A stretch of 64,000 nt of DNA from Inia geoffrensis. Taxonomy: Eukaryota > Chordata > Mammalia > Artiodactyla > Iniidae. The position numbers were made by a program, and so were the translations under genes. The stretch lies in contig CM070910.1 of the NCBI GenBank assembly GCA_036417435.1, forward strand, positions 76,616,784 to 76,680,783, given 5' to 3'. Every line of letters begins with the position of its first letter. The stretch's first letter is position 1. The notes under the pieces are model-generated. The model did no database searches. It was not told the origin of the DNA and saw nothing but the letters and a program-made list of their open reading frames with translations. This document shows, piece after piece, positions 38,854 to 52,000 of this stretch.

Positions 38854-41705
38854 TTGACTCTCACCCGAAGCCTTACCCTCACCCATCACCTAATATTAAC
38901 CGATACAGCAACACTAAACGGTGCCCTCACACGTATGCTAACACTTAAGCATTGTCGTACTCTAACCTGTACCCTAATCGCTCTCCATTCCGTAATCCTA
39001 ACCCTAACCTGAGCCCTAACCCTGACACTCGGTCAAAACTTTACCCTCACCCGTGTTCTAATTTTAACCACGACATCCACACTAACCCCTGCCTTCCAAA
39101 GTAGGCTAACCCTAAACCGTTGCCGTACCTTAACCTGTACCCCAATCCCTCCCCATTCCCTAACCCTGACTCTAACACGAATCCTAACCCTGACCCTCAC
39201 CCGAAACCTTACCCTCTCCCGTGCCCTAATCTTAACCAGTACACCAACACTAACATGTGCACTCACATGTACTCTAATCCTTAAGTGTTGTCGTACCCTA
39301 ACCTGTACCCTAATCCCTCCCATTCCCTAACTCTAACTCTAACCCTAACCGTAAACCTGACACTCACCCGAAGCCTTACCCTCACCCGGGACCTAATCTT
39401 AACCAGTACACCAACACTGACTCGTGCCCTCACACGCACACTAACACTTAAGCGTTGTCATACCCTAATCTGTACCCTAATCCCTCCCCAATCCCTAACC
39501 CTAACCCTAACCCAAACCCTAAACCTGACCATCACCCGAAGCCTTACTCTCACCCGTGACCTAATCTTAACCAGTACACTAACACTAACTCGTGCCCTCA
39601 CACGTACGCTAACCCTTAAGTGTTGTCTTACAATCAATTGTACCCTAATCCCTCACCATTCCCTAATCCTAACCCTAACCCGAATCCTAACCCTGACCCT
39701 CACCCGAAGCCTTACACTCACCAGTGACCTAATCTTAAGCAGTACAGCAACACTAAACCGGGTCCTCACACATACGCTAAACCTAAACTGCAGCCATACC
39801 ATAAAGCGTACCCGAATCCCTCCCCATTCCCTATCACTAACCCTAACCCTAATCCTAAACCTGACCCTCACACGAAGCATTAACCTCACCCGTGTCCTAA
39901 TTTTAACCAGTACATCAACACTAAACCATGTTCTCCAACGTATTCGCAACATAAACCGTTGCCGTACCCTAACCTGTACCCTAATCCCTCCCCATTGCCT
40001 AATTCTAACCTTAACCCGATCACTAAAACTGTCCCTAACCCGAAGCCTTACCCTCACCCATGCCCTATACTTAACCAGTACACCAACACTAACTCGTGCC
40101 CTCACACGTACGCTAACCTTTAAGCGTTGTTGTACCCTAAACTGTACCCTAATTCCTCCCTATTTCCTAACCCTAACCGTAACCCGAATCCTAACCCTCA
40201 CCCTAACCTGAAGCCATACCCTCACCCATGCCCTAATGTTAACCAGTACACCAACACTAACTCGTGCCCTCACACGTCTGCTAACCCTTGATCACTGTCA
40301 TACCCTAAACAGTAACTTAATTCTTCACCATTCGCTAACCCTAACCCTAACACAAATCCTAACACTGACCCTCACTAAAAGCCTTACCCTCACCCGTGCC
40401 CTAATCTTAACCAGTACACCAACACTAACTCGTGCCCTCACACGTACGTTAACGCTAAAGCGTTGTCATATCCTAAATATTACCCTAATCCCTATACATT
40501 CCCTAACCCTAACGCTAACCAGAATCCTAACCCTGGCCCTAAACCGAAGCCTTAACCTCACCCGTGCCCTAATCTTAACCAGTACACCAACACTAACTTG
40601 TGCCCTCACACGTACGCTAACCTTTAAGCATTGTTGTACCCTAAACTGTACACTAATCCCTCCCCATTTCCTAAACCTAATCCTAACCCGAATCCTAACC
40701 CTCACTCACCCAAAGCCATACCCTCACCCTTGCCCAAATCTTAACCAGTACACCAACACTAACTCGTGCCCTCACACGTACTCTAACCCTTAATCGTTGT
40801 CAAACACTAAACTGTACCCTAATCCCACACCATTCCCTAACCCTAACCCCAACCCGAATCCTAACGCTGACCCTCAACCGAAGCCTTACCCTCACCCGTG
40901 ACGTAATCTTAACCAGTACACCAACACTAAACCGTGCCATCACACGTACGTTAACGCTAAACCGCAGCTGTACCCTTACTTGTACGCTAATCCCTCTCCA
41001 TTCACTAACCCTAACTCTAAACCGAACCCTAACCCTAACACTCCCCCGAAGTTTTACCCTCACCCATGTCCTAATTTTAAGCAGTAAATCAACCCTAACA
41101 CATTCCCTCCAACGTAGGTTAACCCTAAACTATTGCCGTAGACTAATCTGTACCCTAAACCCTCCACATTGCCTAACACTAACCCTAAACCGGTCCCTAA
41201 TCCTTTCTCTCACCCGAAGCCCTACCCTCACCCATGCACTAATCTTAACCAGTACACCAACACTAACTCGTGGCCTCACACGTATGCTAACCCTTAAACT
41301 TTGTCGAACCCTAAACTGTACCCTAATCCCTCCCCATTCCCTAACTCTAACCGTAACCCGAATCCTAATCTTGACCCTCATCTGAAGCCTTACCCTCACC
41401 TGTGACCTAATCTTAACCAGTACGCCAACACTAAACTGTGCCCTCACATATACGCTAACCCTAAACAACTGCCATACCCTAACCTCTATCCTAATCCCTC
41501 TCCATTCCCTAACCCTAACCCTAACCCGAACCCTAACCCTAAAACTCACCCGATGCATTACCCTCACCCGTGTCCTTATTTATCCAGTATATAAACAATA
41601 AACCATGCCCTCCAACGTAGGCTAACCCTAAACCATTGCCGTACATTAACCTGTACCCTAATCCCTCCCCATTCCCTAACTCTAACCCTAACCCTAATCC
41701 TAAAC
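38854..41705 (+). repeat. Short higher-order unit 5 (2,852 bp)
   Basis: About 17 monomers. It resembles unit 4 (offset 3,189 bp for 38.85-40.2 kb) and also lacks the central block, but it is two monomers shorter. Its join falls near 40.6-40.9 kb and differs from that of unit 4. Together units 4 and 5 span 6,041 bp, close to one full unit. Confidence 0.8.
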
Positions 41706-44700
41706 TTGAACCTCACCCGAAGCCTTACCCTCACCCATCACCTAATATTAACCGATACAGCAACACTAAATGGTGCCCTCACACGTATGCTAACACTTAA
41801 GCATTGTCGTACTCTAACCTGTACCCTAATCGCTCTCCATTCCGTAATCCTAACCCTAACCCGAACCCTAACCCTGACACTCGACCAAAACTTTACCCTC
41901 ACCAGTGTTCTAATTTTAACCAGGACATCCACACTAACCCCTGCCCTCCAAAGTAGACTAACCCTAAACCGTTGCCGTACCTTAACCTGTACCCCAATCC
42001 CTCCCCATTCCCTAACCCTAACTCTAACACGAATCCTAACCCTGACCCTCACCTGAAACCTTACCCTCTCCCGTGCCCAAATCTTAACCAGTACACCAAC
42101 ACTAACTTGTGCACTCACATGTACTCTAATCCTTAAGTGTTGTCGTACCCTAACCTGTACCCTAATCCCTCCCATTCCCTAACTCTAACTCTAACCCTAA
42201 CCATAAACCTACCACTCACCCGAAGCCTTACCCTCACCCGGGCCCTAATCTTAACCAGTACACCAACACTGACTCGTGCCCTCACACGCACACTAACACT
42301 TAAGCGTTGTCATACCCTAAACTGTACCCTAATCCCTCCCCAATCACTAACCCTAACCCTAACCCAAACACTAAACCTGACCATCACCCGAAGCCTTACT
42401 CTCACCCGTGACCTAATCTTAACCAGTACACCAACACTAACTCATGCCCTCACACGTACGCTAACCCTTAAGTGTTGTCTTACACTAAATTGTACCCTAA
42501 TCCCTCACCATTCCCTAATACTAACCCTAACCCGAATCCTAACCCTGACCCTCACCCGAAGCCTTACACTCACCAGTGACCTAATCATAACCAGTACACC
42601 AACACTAAACTGTGCCCTCACACATACGCTAACCCTAAACTGCAGCTATACCATAAAGCGTACCCGAATCCCTCCCCATTCCCTATCACTAACCCTAACC
42701 CTAATCCTAAACCTGACCCTCACACGAAGCATTACCCTCACGCGTGTCCTAATTTTAACCAGTACATCAACACTAAACCATGCCCTCCAACGTATTCGCA
42801 ACCTAAACCGTTGCCGTACCCTAACCTGTACCCTAATCCCTCCCCATTGCCTAATTCTAACCCTAACCCGATCCCTAAAACTGTCCCTAACCCGAAGCCT
42901 TACACTCACCCAAGCCCTATTCTTAACCAGTACACCAACACTAACTCATGCCCTCACACATACGCTAACCCTTAAGCGTTGTTGTACCCTAAACTGTACC
43001 CTAATCCCTCCCCATTTCCTAACCCTAACCCTAACCCGAATCCTAACCCTCACCCTCACCCGAAGCCATACCCTCACCCATGCCCTAATCTTAACCAGTA
43101 CACAAACACTAACTCGTGCCCTCACACGTCCGCTAACCTTTGATCGCTGTCATACCCTAAAGAGTACCTTAATCCCTCACCATTCGCTAACCCTAACCCT
43201 AACACAAATCCTAACACTGACCCTCACTAAAAGCCTTACCCTCACCCGTGCCCTAATCTTAACCAGTACACCAACCCTAACTCGTGCCCTCACACGTACG
43301 TTAACGCTAAAGCGTTGTCGTATCCTAAATATTACCCTAATCCCTATCCATTCCCTAACCCTAACCCTAACCAGAATCCTAACCCTGGCCCTAAACCGAA
43401 GTCTTACCCTCACCCGTGCCCTAATCTTAACCAGTACACCAACCCTAACTCGTGACCTCACACGTACGTTAATGCCAAAGCGTTGTCGTATCCTAAATAT
43501 TACCCTAATCCCTATCCATTGTCTAACCCTAACCCTAACCAGAATCCTAACCCTGGCCCTAAACCGAAGCTTTACCCTCACCCGTGCCCTAATCTTAACC
43601 AGTACACCAACACTAACTCGTGCCCTCACACGTACGCTAACCCTTAATCGTTGTCAAACCCTAAACTGTACCCTAATCCCTCACCATTCCCTAACACTAA
43701 CCCCAACCCGAATCCTAACCCTGACCCTCAACCGAAGCCTTACCTTCACCCGTGACCTAATCTTAACCAGCACACCAACACTAAACCATGCCATCACACG
43801 TACGCTAACGCTAAACCGTAGCCGTACCCTTACTTGTACGCTAATCCCTCTCCATTCCCTAACCCTAACCCTAACCTGAACCGTAAACCTAACACTCACC
43901 CGAAATTTTACCCTCACCCATGTCCTAATTTTAAGCAATAAATCAACACTAACCCATGCCCTCCAACGTAGGCTAACACTAAACCATTGCCGTAGCCTAA
44001 CCTGTACCGTAAACCCTCCACAATTCCTAAACCTAACCCTAAACCGATCCCTAATCCTTTCTCTCATCCGAAGCCTTACCTTCACCCGTGCCCTAATCTT
44101 AACCAGTACACCAACACTAACTGGTGCCCTCACACTTACGCTAACCCTTAAGCGTTGTCGTACCATAAACTGTACCGTAATCCCTCCCCATTCCCTAACC
44201 CTAACCCGAACCCGAACCCTAACCCTGACACTCACTCGAAGCTTTACCCTCACCAGTGTCCTAATTTTAACAAGTGCATCAACACTAAACCATGCCCTCC
44301 AACGTAGGCTAACCCTAAACCGTTGCCGTACCCTAATCTGTACCCTAATCCCTCCCCTTTACCTAACCCTAACCCTAAACGAAACCCTAAACCTGACCCT
44401 CTTCCATGGCCTTACCCTCACCCATGCCCTAATCTTAATCAGGACACCAACACTAACTCGTGCCCTCACACGTACACTAACGCTTAAGTGTTGTCGTACC
44501 CTGAAATGTACCCTAATCCCTTCACATTTCCTAACCCTAAAACTAACCAAAATCATAACCCTAACCTTCACCCGAAGCCTTACCCTCACCCGTGCCCTAA
44601 TCTTAACCAGTACACCAACACTAACTTGTGACCTCACACGTACGTTAACCCTTAAGCGTAGTCGTACCCTAAACTGTACCCTAATCCCTCCCCATTCCGT

Positions 44701-47700
44701 AACCCTGACCCTAACCCGAATACTAAACCTAAACCTGACACTCACCCGAAGATTTACACTCACCCGTGTCCTAATTTTAACCAGTACACCAACACTAACA
44801 CATGCCCTCCAACGTAGGCTAACCCTAACCCGTTGACATAACCTAACATGTACCCTAATAACTCCCCATTCCTGAACTCTAAACCTAAACCAAACCCTAA
44901 ATCTGACCCTCTTCAGAGTCCTTACACTCACCCGTGCCCTAATCTAAACCAGTACACCAACCATAACTCGTGCCCTCACACGTACCATAACCCTTAAGTG
45001 TTGTCATAACCTAACCTGTACCCTAATCCCTCCTCATTCCCTAACCCTAAACCTAACACGAATCCTAACCCTGACACCCACCCGAACCCTTACCATCATC
45101 CGTGCCCTAATCTTAAACAGTACACCAACCCTAACACGTGCTCTCACACGTACATTAACCCTTAAGCGCTGTCGTACCCTAAACTGTACCATAATCCTTC
45201 CCCATTCCCTAACGCTAAACCTAACCCGAATTCTAGCCCTGACCCTCACCCTAAGCCTTAACCTCACCCCTGCCCTAATATTAACCAGTACACCAACACT
45301 AACTCGTGCCCACACACGTACGCTAACCCTTAAGCGTTGTCGTACCCTAAACTGTAGCCTAATCCCTCCCATTCCCTAACTGTAACGCTAACCCTAATCC
45401 TAATCCTGACCGTCACCCAAAGCCTTACCCTCACCTGTGACCTAATCTTAACCAGTACGCCAACACGAAACCATGCCCTCACAGGTACGCTAACCCTAAA
45501 CAACAGCCGTACCATAACCTCTACCCTAATCCCTATCAATTCCCCAATGCTAACCCTAATCCGAACCCTAAACCTGACATTCACCCGAAGCTTTACCCTC
45601 ACCCGTGTACTAATTTTAACCTGTACATCAGCACTAACCCATGACCTCCAACATATTCTAACACTAAATTATTGCCGTACCCTAACCTGTACACTAATCC
45701 CTCCCGATTCCGTAACCCTAACCCTAACCCTAAACATGACTCTCTTCCGAGGCCTTAACCTCACCCGTGTCCTAATCTTAACCAGTACACTAACAAGAAA
45801 CTGTGGCCTCACACGTACGTTAACCGTAAACTGCAGCCGTACCCTAACCTGTACCCTAATCCCTCTCCATTCACTAACCCTAAACCTAACCCTAAACCTG
45901 ACTCTCCCCAGAAGCCTTACATTCACCCGTGCCCTAATCTTAATCAATATATCAATACTAACCTGTGCCCTCACACGTACACGAACTCTAAACCGTTTCC
46001 ATACACTAACCTGTAACCTAATCCCTCCCCATTTCCTAACCATAACCCTAACCCGATCCCTAATCCTGTCCCTCACCCGAAGACTTACCCTCACCCGTGC
46101 CCTAATCTTAGCCAGTACACCAAAACTAACTCATGCCTTCACACGTACGCTAACAGTTAAGCGTTGTCATATGCTAAACTGTACCCTAATCCCTCCCCAT
46201 TCCCTAACCTTAACCCTAACCCGAATCCTAACCCTGACCCTCACCTGAAGCCTTACCCTCACCCGTGCCCTAATCTTAACCAGTACACCAACACTAACTC
46301 GTGCCCTCACACGTACGCTAACCCTTGATCGCTGTCATACCCTAAACAGTACCTTAATCCCTCACCATTCCCTAACCCTAACCCTAACACAAATCCTAAC
46401 ACTGACCCTCACTCAGAGCCTTACCATCACCCGTGCCCTAATCTTAACCAGTACACCAACACTAACTTGTGCCCTCACACATATTCTAACCCTTAAGCAT
46501 TGTCGTACCCTTAACTGTACCCTAATCCCTCCCCATTCCCTAACACTAACCCTAAACCTAAAGCAAACACTGACCCTGACCCGAAGCTTTACCCTCACCC
46601 GTGTCCTAATTTTAACCAGTATATCAACACTAAACCATGCCTTCCAACGTAGGCTCACCCTAAGCTGTTGCCATACCCTAACCTGTACCCTAATCCCTCC
46701 CCATTGCCTAACCTTAACCCTAACCCGATCCCTAAAAGTGTCCCTAACCCGAAGCCTTACTCTCACCCGTGCCCTAAACTTAACCAGTACACCAACACTA
46801 ACTCGTGCCCTCACACGGACGCTAACCCTTAAGCGTTGCCGTGCACTAAACTGTACCCTAATCGATCCCCAATCGGTAACCCTAACCCTAACCCGAATAT
46901 TAACCCTGACCCTCTCCTGAAGCCTTACCCTCACCTGTGACCTATTCTTAAGCAGAACACCAACACTAAACCATGCCCTCACACGTACGCTAACCTTTAA
47001 GCGTTGTTGTACCCTAAACTGTACCCTAATTCCTCCCCATTTCCTAACCCTAACCCTAACCCGAATCCTAATCCTCACCCTCAAACGAAGCCATACCCTC
47101 ACCCATGCCCTAATCTTAACCAGTACACCAACACTAACTCGTGCCCTCACACGTCGTCTAACTCTTGATCGCTGTCATACCCTAAACAGTACCTTAATCC
47201 CTCACCATTCGCTAACCCTAACCCTAACACAAATCCTAACACTGACCCTCACTAAAAGCCTTACCCTCACCCGTGCCCTAATCTTAACCAGTACACCAAC
47301 CCTAACTCGAGCCCTCACACATACGTTAACGCTAAAGCGTTGTCGTATCCTAAATATTACCCTAATCCCTATCCATGCCCTAACCCTAACCTTAACCAGA
47401 ATCCTAACCCTGGACCTAAACCGAAGCCTTACCCTCACCCGTACCCTAATCTTAACCAGTACACCAACACTAACTCATGCCCTCACCCGTACGCTAACCC
47501 TTAATCGTTGTCAAACTCTAAACTGTACCCTAATCCCTCACCATTCCCTAACCCTAACCCCAACCCGAATCCTAACCCTGACCCTCAACCGAAGCCTTAC
47601 CCTCACCCGTGACCTAATCTTAACCAGTACACCAACACTAAACCGTGCCATCACACGTACGCTAACCCTTGATCACTGTCATATCCTAAACAGTACCTTA

Positions 47701-49086
47701 ATCCCTCACCATTCGCTAACCCTAACCCTAACACAAATCCTAACACTGACCCTCACTAAAAGCCTTACCCTCACCCGTGCCCTAATCTTAACCAGTACAC
47801 CAACCCTAACTCGTGCCCTCACACGTACGTTAACGCTAAAGCGTTGTCGTATCCTAAATATTACCCTAATCCCTATCCATTCCCTAACCCTAACCCTAAC
47901 CAGAATCCTAACCCTGGCCCTAAACCGAAGCCTTACCCTCACCCGTGCCCTAATCTTAACCAGTACACCAACACTAACTCGTGCCCTCACACGTACGCTA
48001 ACCCTTAAGCATTTTTGTACCCTAAACTGTACCCTAATCCCTCCCCATTTCCTAACCCTAACCCTAACCCGAATCCTAACCCTCACTCACCCAAAGCCAT
48101 ACCCTCACCCTTGCCCTAATCTTAACCAGTACACCAACACTAACTCGTGCCCTCACACGTACGCTAACCCTTAATCGTTGTCAAACACTAAACTGTACCC
48201 TAATCCCACACCACTCCCTAACCCTAACCCCAACCCGAATCCTAACGCTGACCCTCAAACGAAGCCTTACCCTCACCCGTGACCTAATCTTAACCAGTAC
48301 ACCAACACTAAACCGTGCCATCACACGTACGTTAACGCTAAACCGCAGCTGTACCCTTACTTGTACGCTAATCCCTCTCCATTCACTAACCCTAACTCTA
48401 AACCGAACCCTAACCCTAACACTCCCCCGAAGTTTTACCCTCACCCATGTCCTAATTTTAAGCAGTATATCAACCCTAACACATTCCCTCCAACGTAGGT
48501 TAACCCTAAACTATTGCCGTAGACTAATCTGTACCCTAAACCCTCCACATTGCCTAACACTAACCCTAAACCGGTCCCTAATCCTTTCTCTCACCCGAAG
48601 CCCTACCCTCACCCATGCACTAATCTCAACCAGTACACCAACACTAACTCGTGCCCTCACACGTATGCTAACCCTTAAACATTGTCGAACCCTAAACTGT
48701 ACCCTAATCCCTCCCCATTCCCTAACTCTAACCGTAACCCGAATCCTAATCTTGACCCTCATCTGAAGCCTTACCCTCACCTGTGACCTAATCTTAACCA
48801 GTACTCCAACACTAAACTGTGCCCTCACATATACGCTAACCCTAAACAACTGCCATACCCTAACCTCTATCCTAATCCCTCTCCATTCCCTAACCCTAAC
48901 CCTAACCCGAACCCTAACCCTAAAACTCACCCGATGCATTACCCTCACCCGTGTCCTTATTTATCCAGTATATAAACAATAAACCATGCCCTCCAACGTA
49001 GGCTAACCCTAAACTGTTTCCGTACATTAACCTGTACCCTAATCCCTCCCCATTCCCTAACTCTAACCCTAACCCTAATCCTAAAC
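41706..49086 (+). repeat. Large higher-order unit 6 (7,381 bp)
   Basis: About 44 monomers, the longest unit. Its first part matches unit 3 at an offset of 12,080 bp. From about 43.7 to 46.3 kb it matches unit 7 at 7,213 bp with scattered differences, and from about 46.4 kb the match becomes almost perfect. It is one monomer longer than units 7 and 8, the difference lying before 43.7 kb. Confidence 0.85.
47166..47964 (+). repeat. Three-monomer (504-bp) internal duplication
   Basis: The segment starting CTTGATCGCTGTCATACCC near 47,166 and running through a type-4 monomer recurs near 47,670 at an offset of 504 bp, exactly three monomers. The same pair exists in the next units at 54,379/54,883 and 61,592/62,096. 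A further relative lies at about 50,522, 3,356 bp (20 monomers) from the first. Confidence 0.75.
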
Positions 49087-52000
49087 TTGACCCTCACCCG
49101 AAGCCTTACCCTCACCCATCACCTAATATTAACCGATACAGCAACACTAAATGGTGCCCTCACACGTATGCTAACACTTAAGCATTGTCGTACTCTAACC
49201 TGTACCCTAATCGCTCTCCATTCCGTAATCCTAACCCTAACCCGAACCCTAACCCTGACACTCGGCCAAAACTTTACCCTCACCCGTGTTCTAATTTTAA
49301 CCAGGACATCCACACTAACCCCTGCGCTCCAAAGTAGGCTAACCCTAAACCGTTGCCGTACCTTAACCTGTACCCCAATCCCTCCCCATTCCCTAACCCT
49401 GACTCTAACACGAATCCTAACCCTGAGCCTCACCCGAAACCTTACCCTCTCCCGTGCCCTAATCTTAACCAGTACACCAACACTAACTTGTGCACTCACA
49501 TGTACTCTAATCCTTAAGTGTTGTCGTATCCTAACCTGTACCCTAATCCCTCTCATTCCCTAACTCTAACTCTAACCCTAACCGTAAACCTGACACTCAC
49601 CCGAAGCCTTACCCTCACCCGGGCCCTAATCTTAACCAGTACACCAACACTGACTCGTGCCCTCACACGCACACTAACACTTAAGCGTTGTCATACCCTA
49701 AACTGTACCCTAATCCCTCCCCAATCCCTAACCCTAACCCTAACCCAAACCCTAAACCTGACCATCACCCGAAGCCTTACTCTCACCCGTGACCTAATCT
49801 TAACCAGTACACCAACACTAACTCGTGCCCTCACACGTATGCTAACCCTTAAGTGTTGTCTTACACTAAATTGTACCCTAATCCTTCACCATTCCCTAAT
49901 ACTAACCCTAACCCGAATCCTAACCCTGACCCTCACCCGAAGCCTTACACTCACCAGTGACCTAATCTTAAGCAGTACACCAACACTAAACCATGCCCTC
50001 ACACATAGGTTAACCCTAAACTGAAGCCATACCATAAAGCGTACCCGAATCCCTCCCCATTCCCTATCACTAACCCTAACCCTAATCCTAAACCTGATCC
50101 TCACACGAAGCATTACCCTCACCCGTGTCCTAATTTTAACCAGTACATCAACACTAAACCATGCCCTCCAACGTATTCGCAACATAAACCGTTGCCGTAC
50201 CCTAACCTGTACCCTAATCCCTCCCCATTGCCTAATTCTAACCCTAACCCGATCCCTAAAACTGTCGCTAACCCGAAGCCTTACCCTCACCCATGCCCTA
50301 TACTTAACCAGTACACCAACATTAACTCGTGCCCTCACACGTACGCTAACCTTTAAGCGTTGTTGTACCCTAAACTGTACCCTAATTCCTCCCCATTTCC
50401 TAACCCTAACCCTAACCCCAATCCTAACCCTCACCCTCACCCGAAGCCATACCCTCACCCATGCCCTAATCTTAACCAGTACACCAACACTAACTCGTGC
50501 CCTCACACGTCGGCTAACTCTTGATCGCTGTCATACCCTAAACAGTACCTTAATCCCTCACCATTCGCTAACCCTAACCCTAACACAAATCCTAACACTG
50601 ACCCTCACTAAAAGCCTTACCCTCACCCGTGCCCTAATCTTAACCAGTACACCAACCCTAACTCGAGCCCTCACACATACGTTAACGCTAAAGCGTTGTC
50701 GTATCCTAAATATTACCCTAATCCCTATCCATGCCCTAACCCTAACCTTAACCAGAATCCTAACCCTGGCCCTAAACCGAAGCCTTAACCTCACCCGTGC
50801 CCTAATCTTAACCAGTACACCAACACTAACTCATGCCCTCACCCGTACGCTAACCCTTAATCGTTGTCAAACCCTAAACTGTACCCTAATCCCTCACCAT
50901 TCCCTAACCCTAACCCCAACCCGAATCCTAACCCTGACCCTCAACCGAAGCCTTACCCTCACCCGTGACCTAATCTTAACCAGTACACCAACACTAAACC
51001 GTGCCATCACACGTACGCTAACGCTAAACCGCAGCCGTACCCTTACTTGTACGCTAATCCCTCTCCATTCCGTAACCCTAACCCTAACCCGAACCGTAAC
51101 CCTAACACTCACCCGAAATTTTACCCTCACCCATGTCCTAATTTTAAGCAATAAATTAACACTAACCCATGCCCTCCAACGTAGGCTAACACTAAACCAT
51201 TGCCGAAGCTTAACCTGTACCGTAAACCCTTCACAATTCCTAACCCTAACCCTAAACCGATCCCTAATCCTTTCTCTCACCCGAAGCCTTTCCTTCACCC
51301 GTGCCCTAATCTTAACCAGTACACCAACACTAAATGGTGCCCTCACACTTACGCTAACCCTTAAGCGTTGTCGTACCATAAACTGTACCGTAATCCCTCC
51401 CCATTCCCTAACCCTAATCCGAACCCGAACCCTAACCCTGACACTCACTCGAAGCTTTACCCTCACCAGTGTCCTAATTTTAACAAGTGCATCAACACTA
51501 AACCATGCCCTCCGACGTAGGCTAACCCTAAACCGTTGCCGTACCCTAATCTGTACCCTAATCCCTCCCCTTTACCTAACACTAACCCTAAACGAAACCG
51601 TTAACCTGACCCTCTTCCATGGCCTTACCCTCACCCGTGCCCTAAACTTAATCAGGACACCAACACTAACTCGTGCCCTCACACGTACACTAACGCTTAA
51701 GTGTTGTCTTACCCTAAACTGTACCCTAATCCCTTCCCATTTCCTAACCCTAAAACTAACCAAAATCCTAACCCTAACCTTCACCCGAAGCCTTACCCTC
51801 ACCCGTGCCCTAATCTTAACCAGTACACCAACACTAACTTGTGACCTCACACGTACGTTAACCCTTAAGCGTAGTCGTACCCTAAACTGTACCCTAATCC
51901 CTCCCCATTCCGTAACCTTGACCCTAACCCGAATACTAAACCTAAACCTGACACTCACCCGAAGATTTACACTCACCCGTGTCCTAATTTTAACCAGTAC

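Noticed and set aside
42137..43879. The longest frame as a repetitive surface or antifreeze-like protein
   Set aside because: Thr-rich repeats suggest such a role, but the same sequence in the opposite strand gives Arg-Val repeats of equal length, and the differences between copies follow CpG decay and not codon position.
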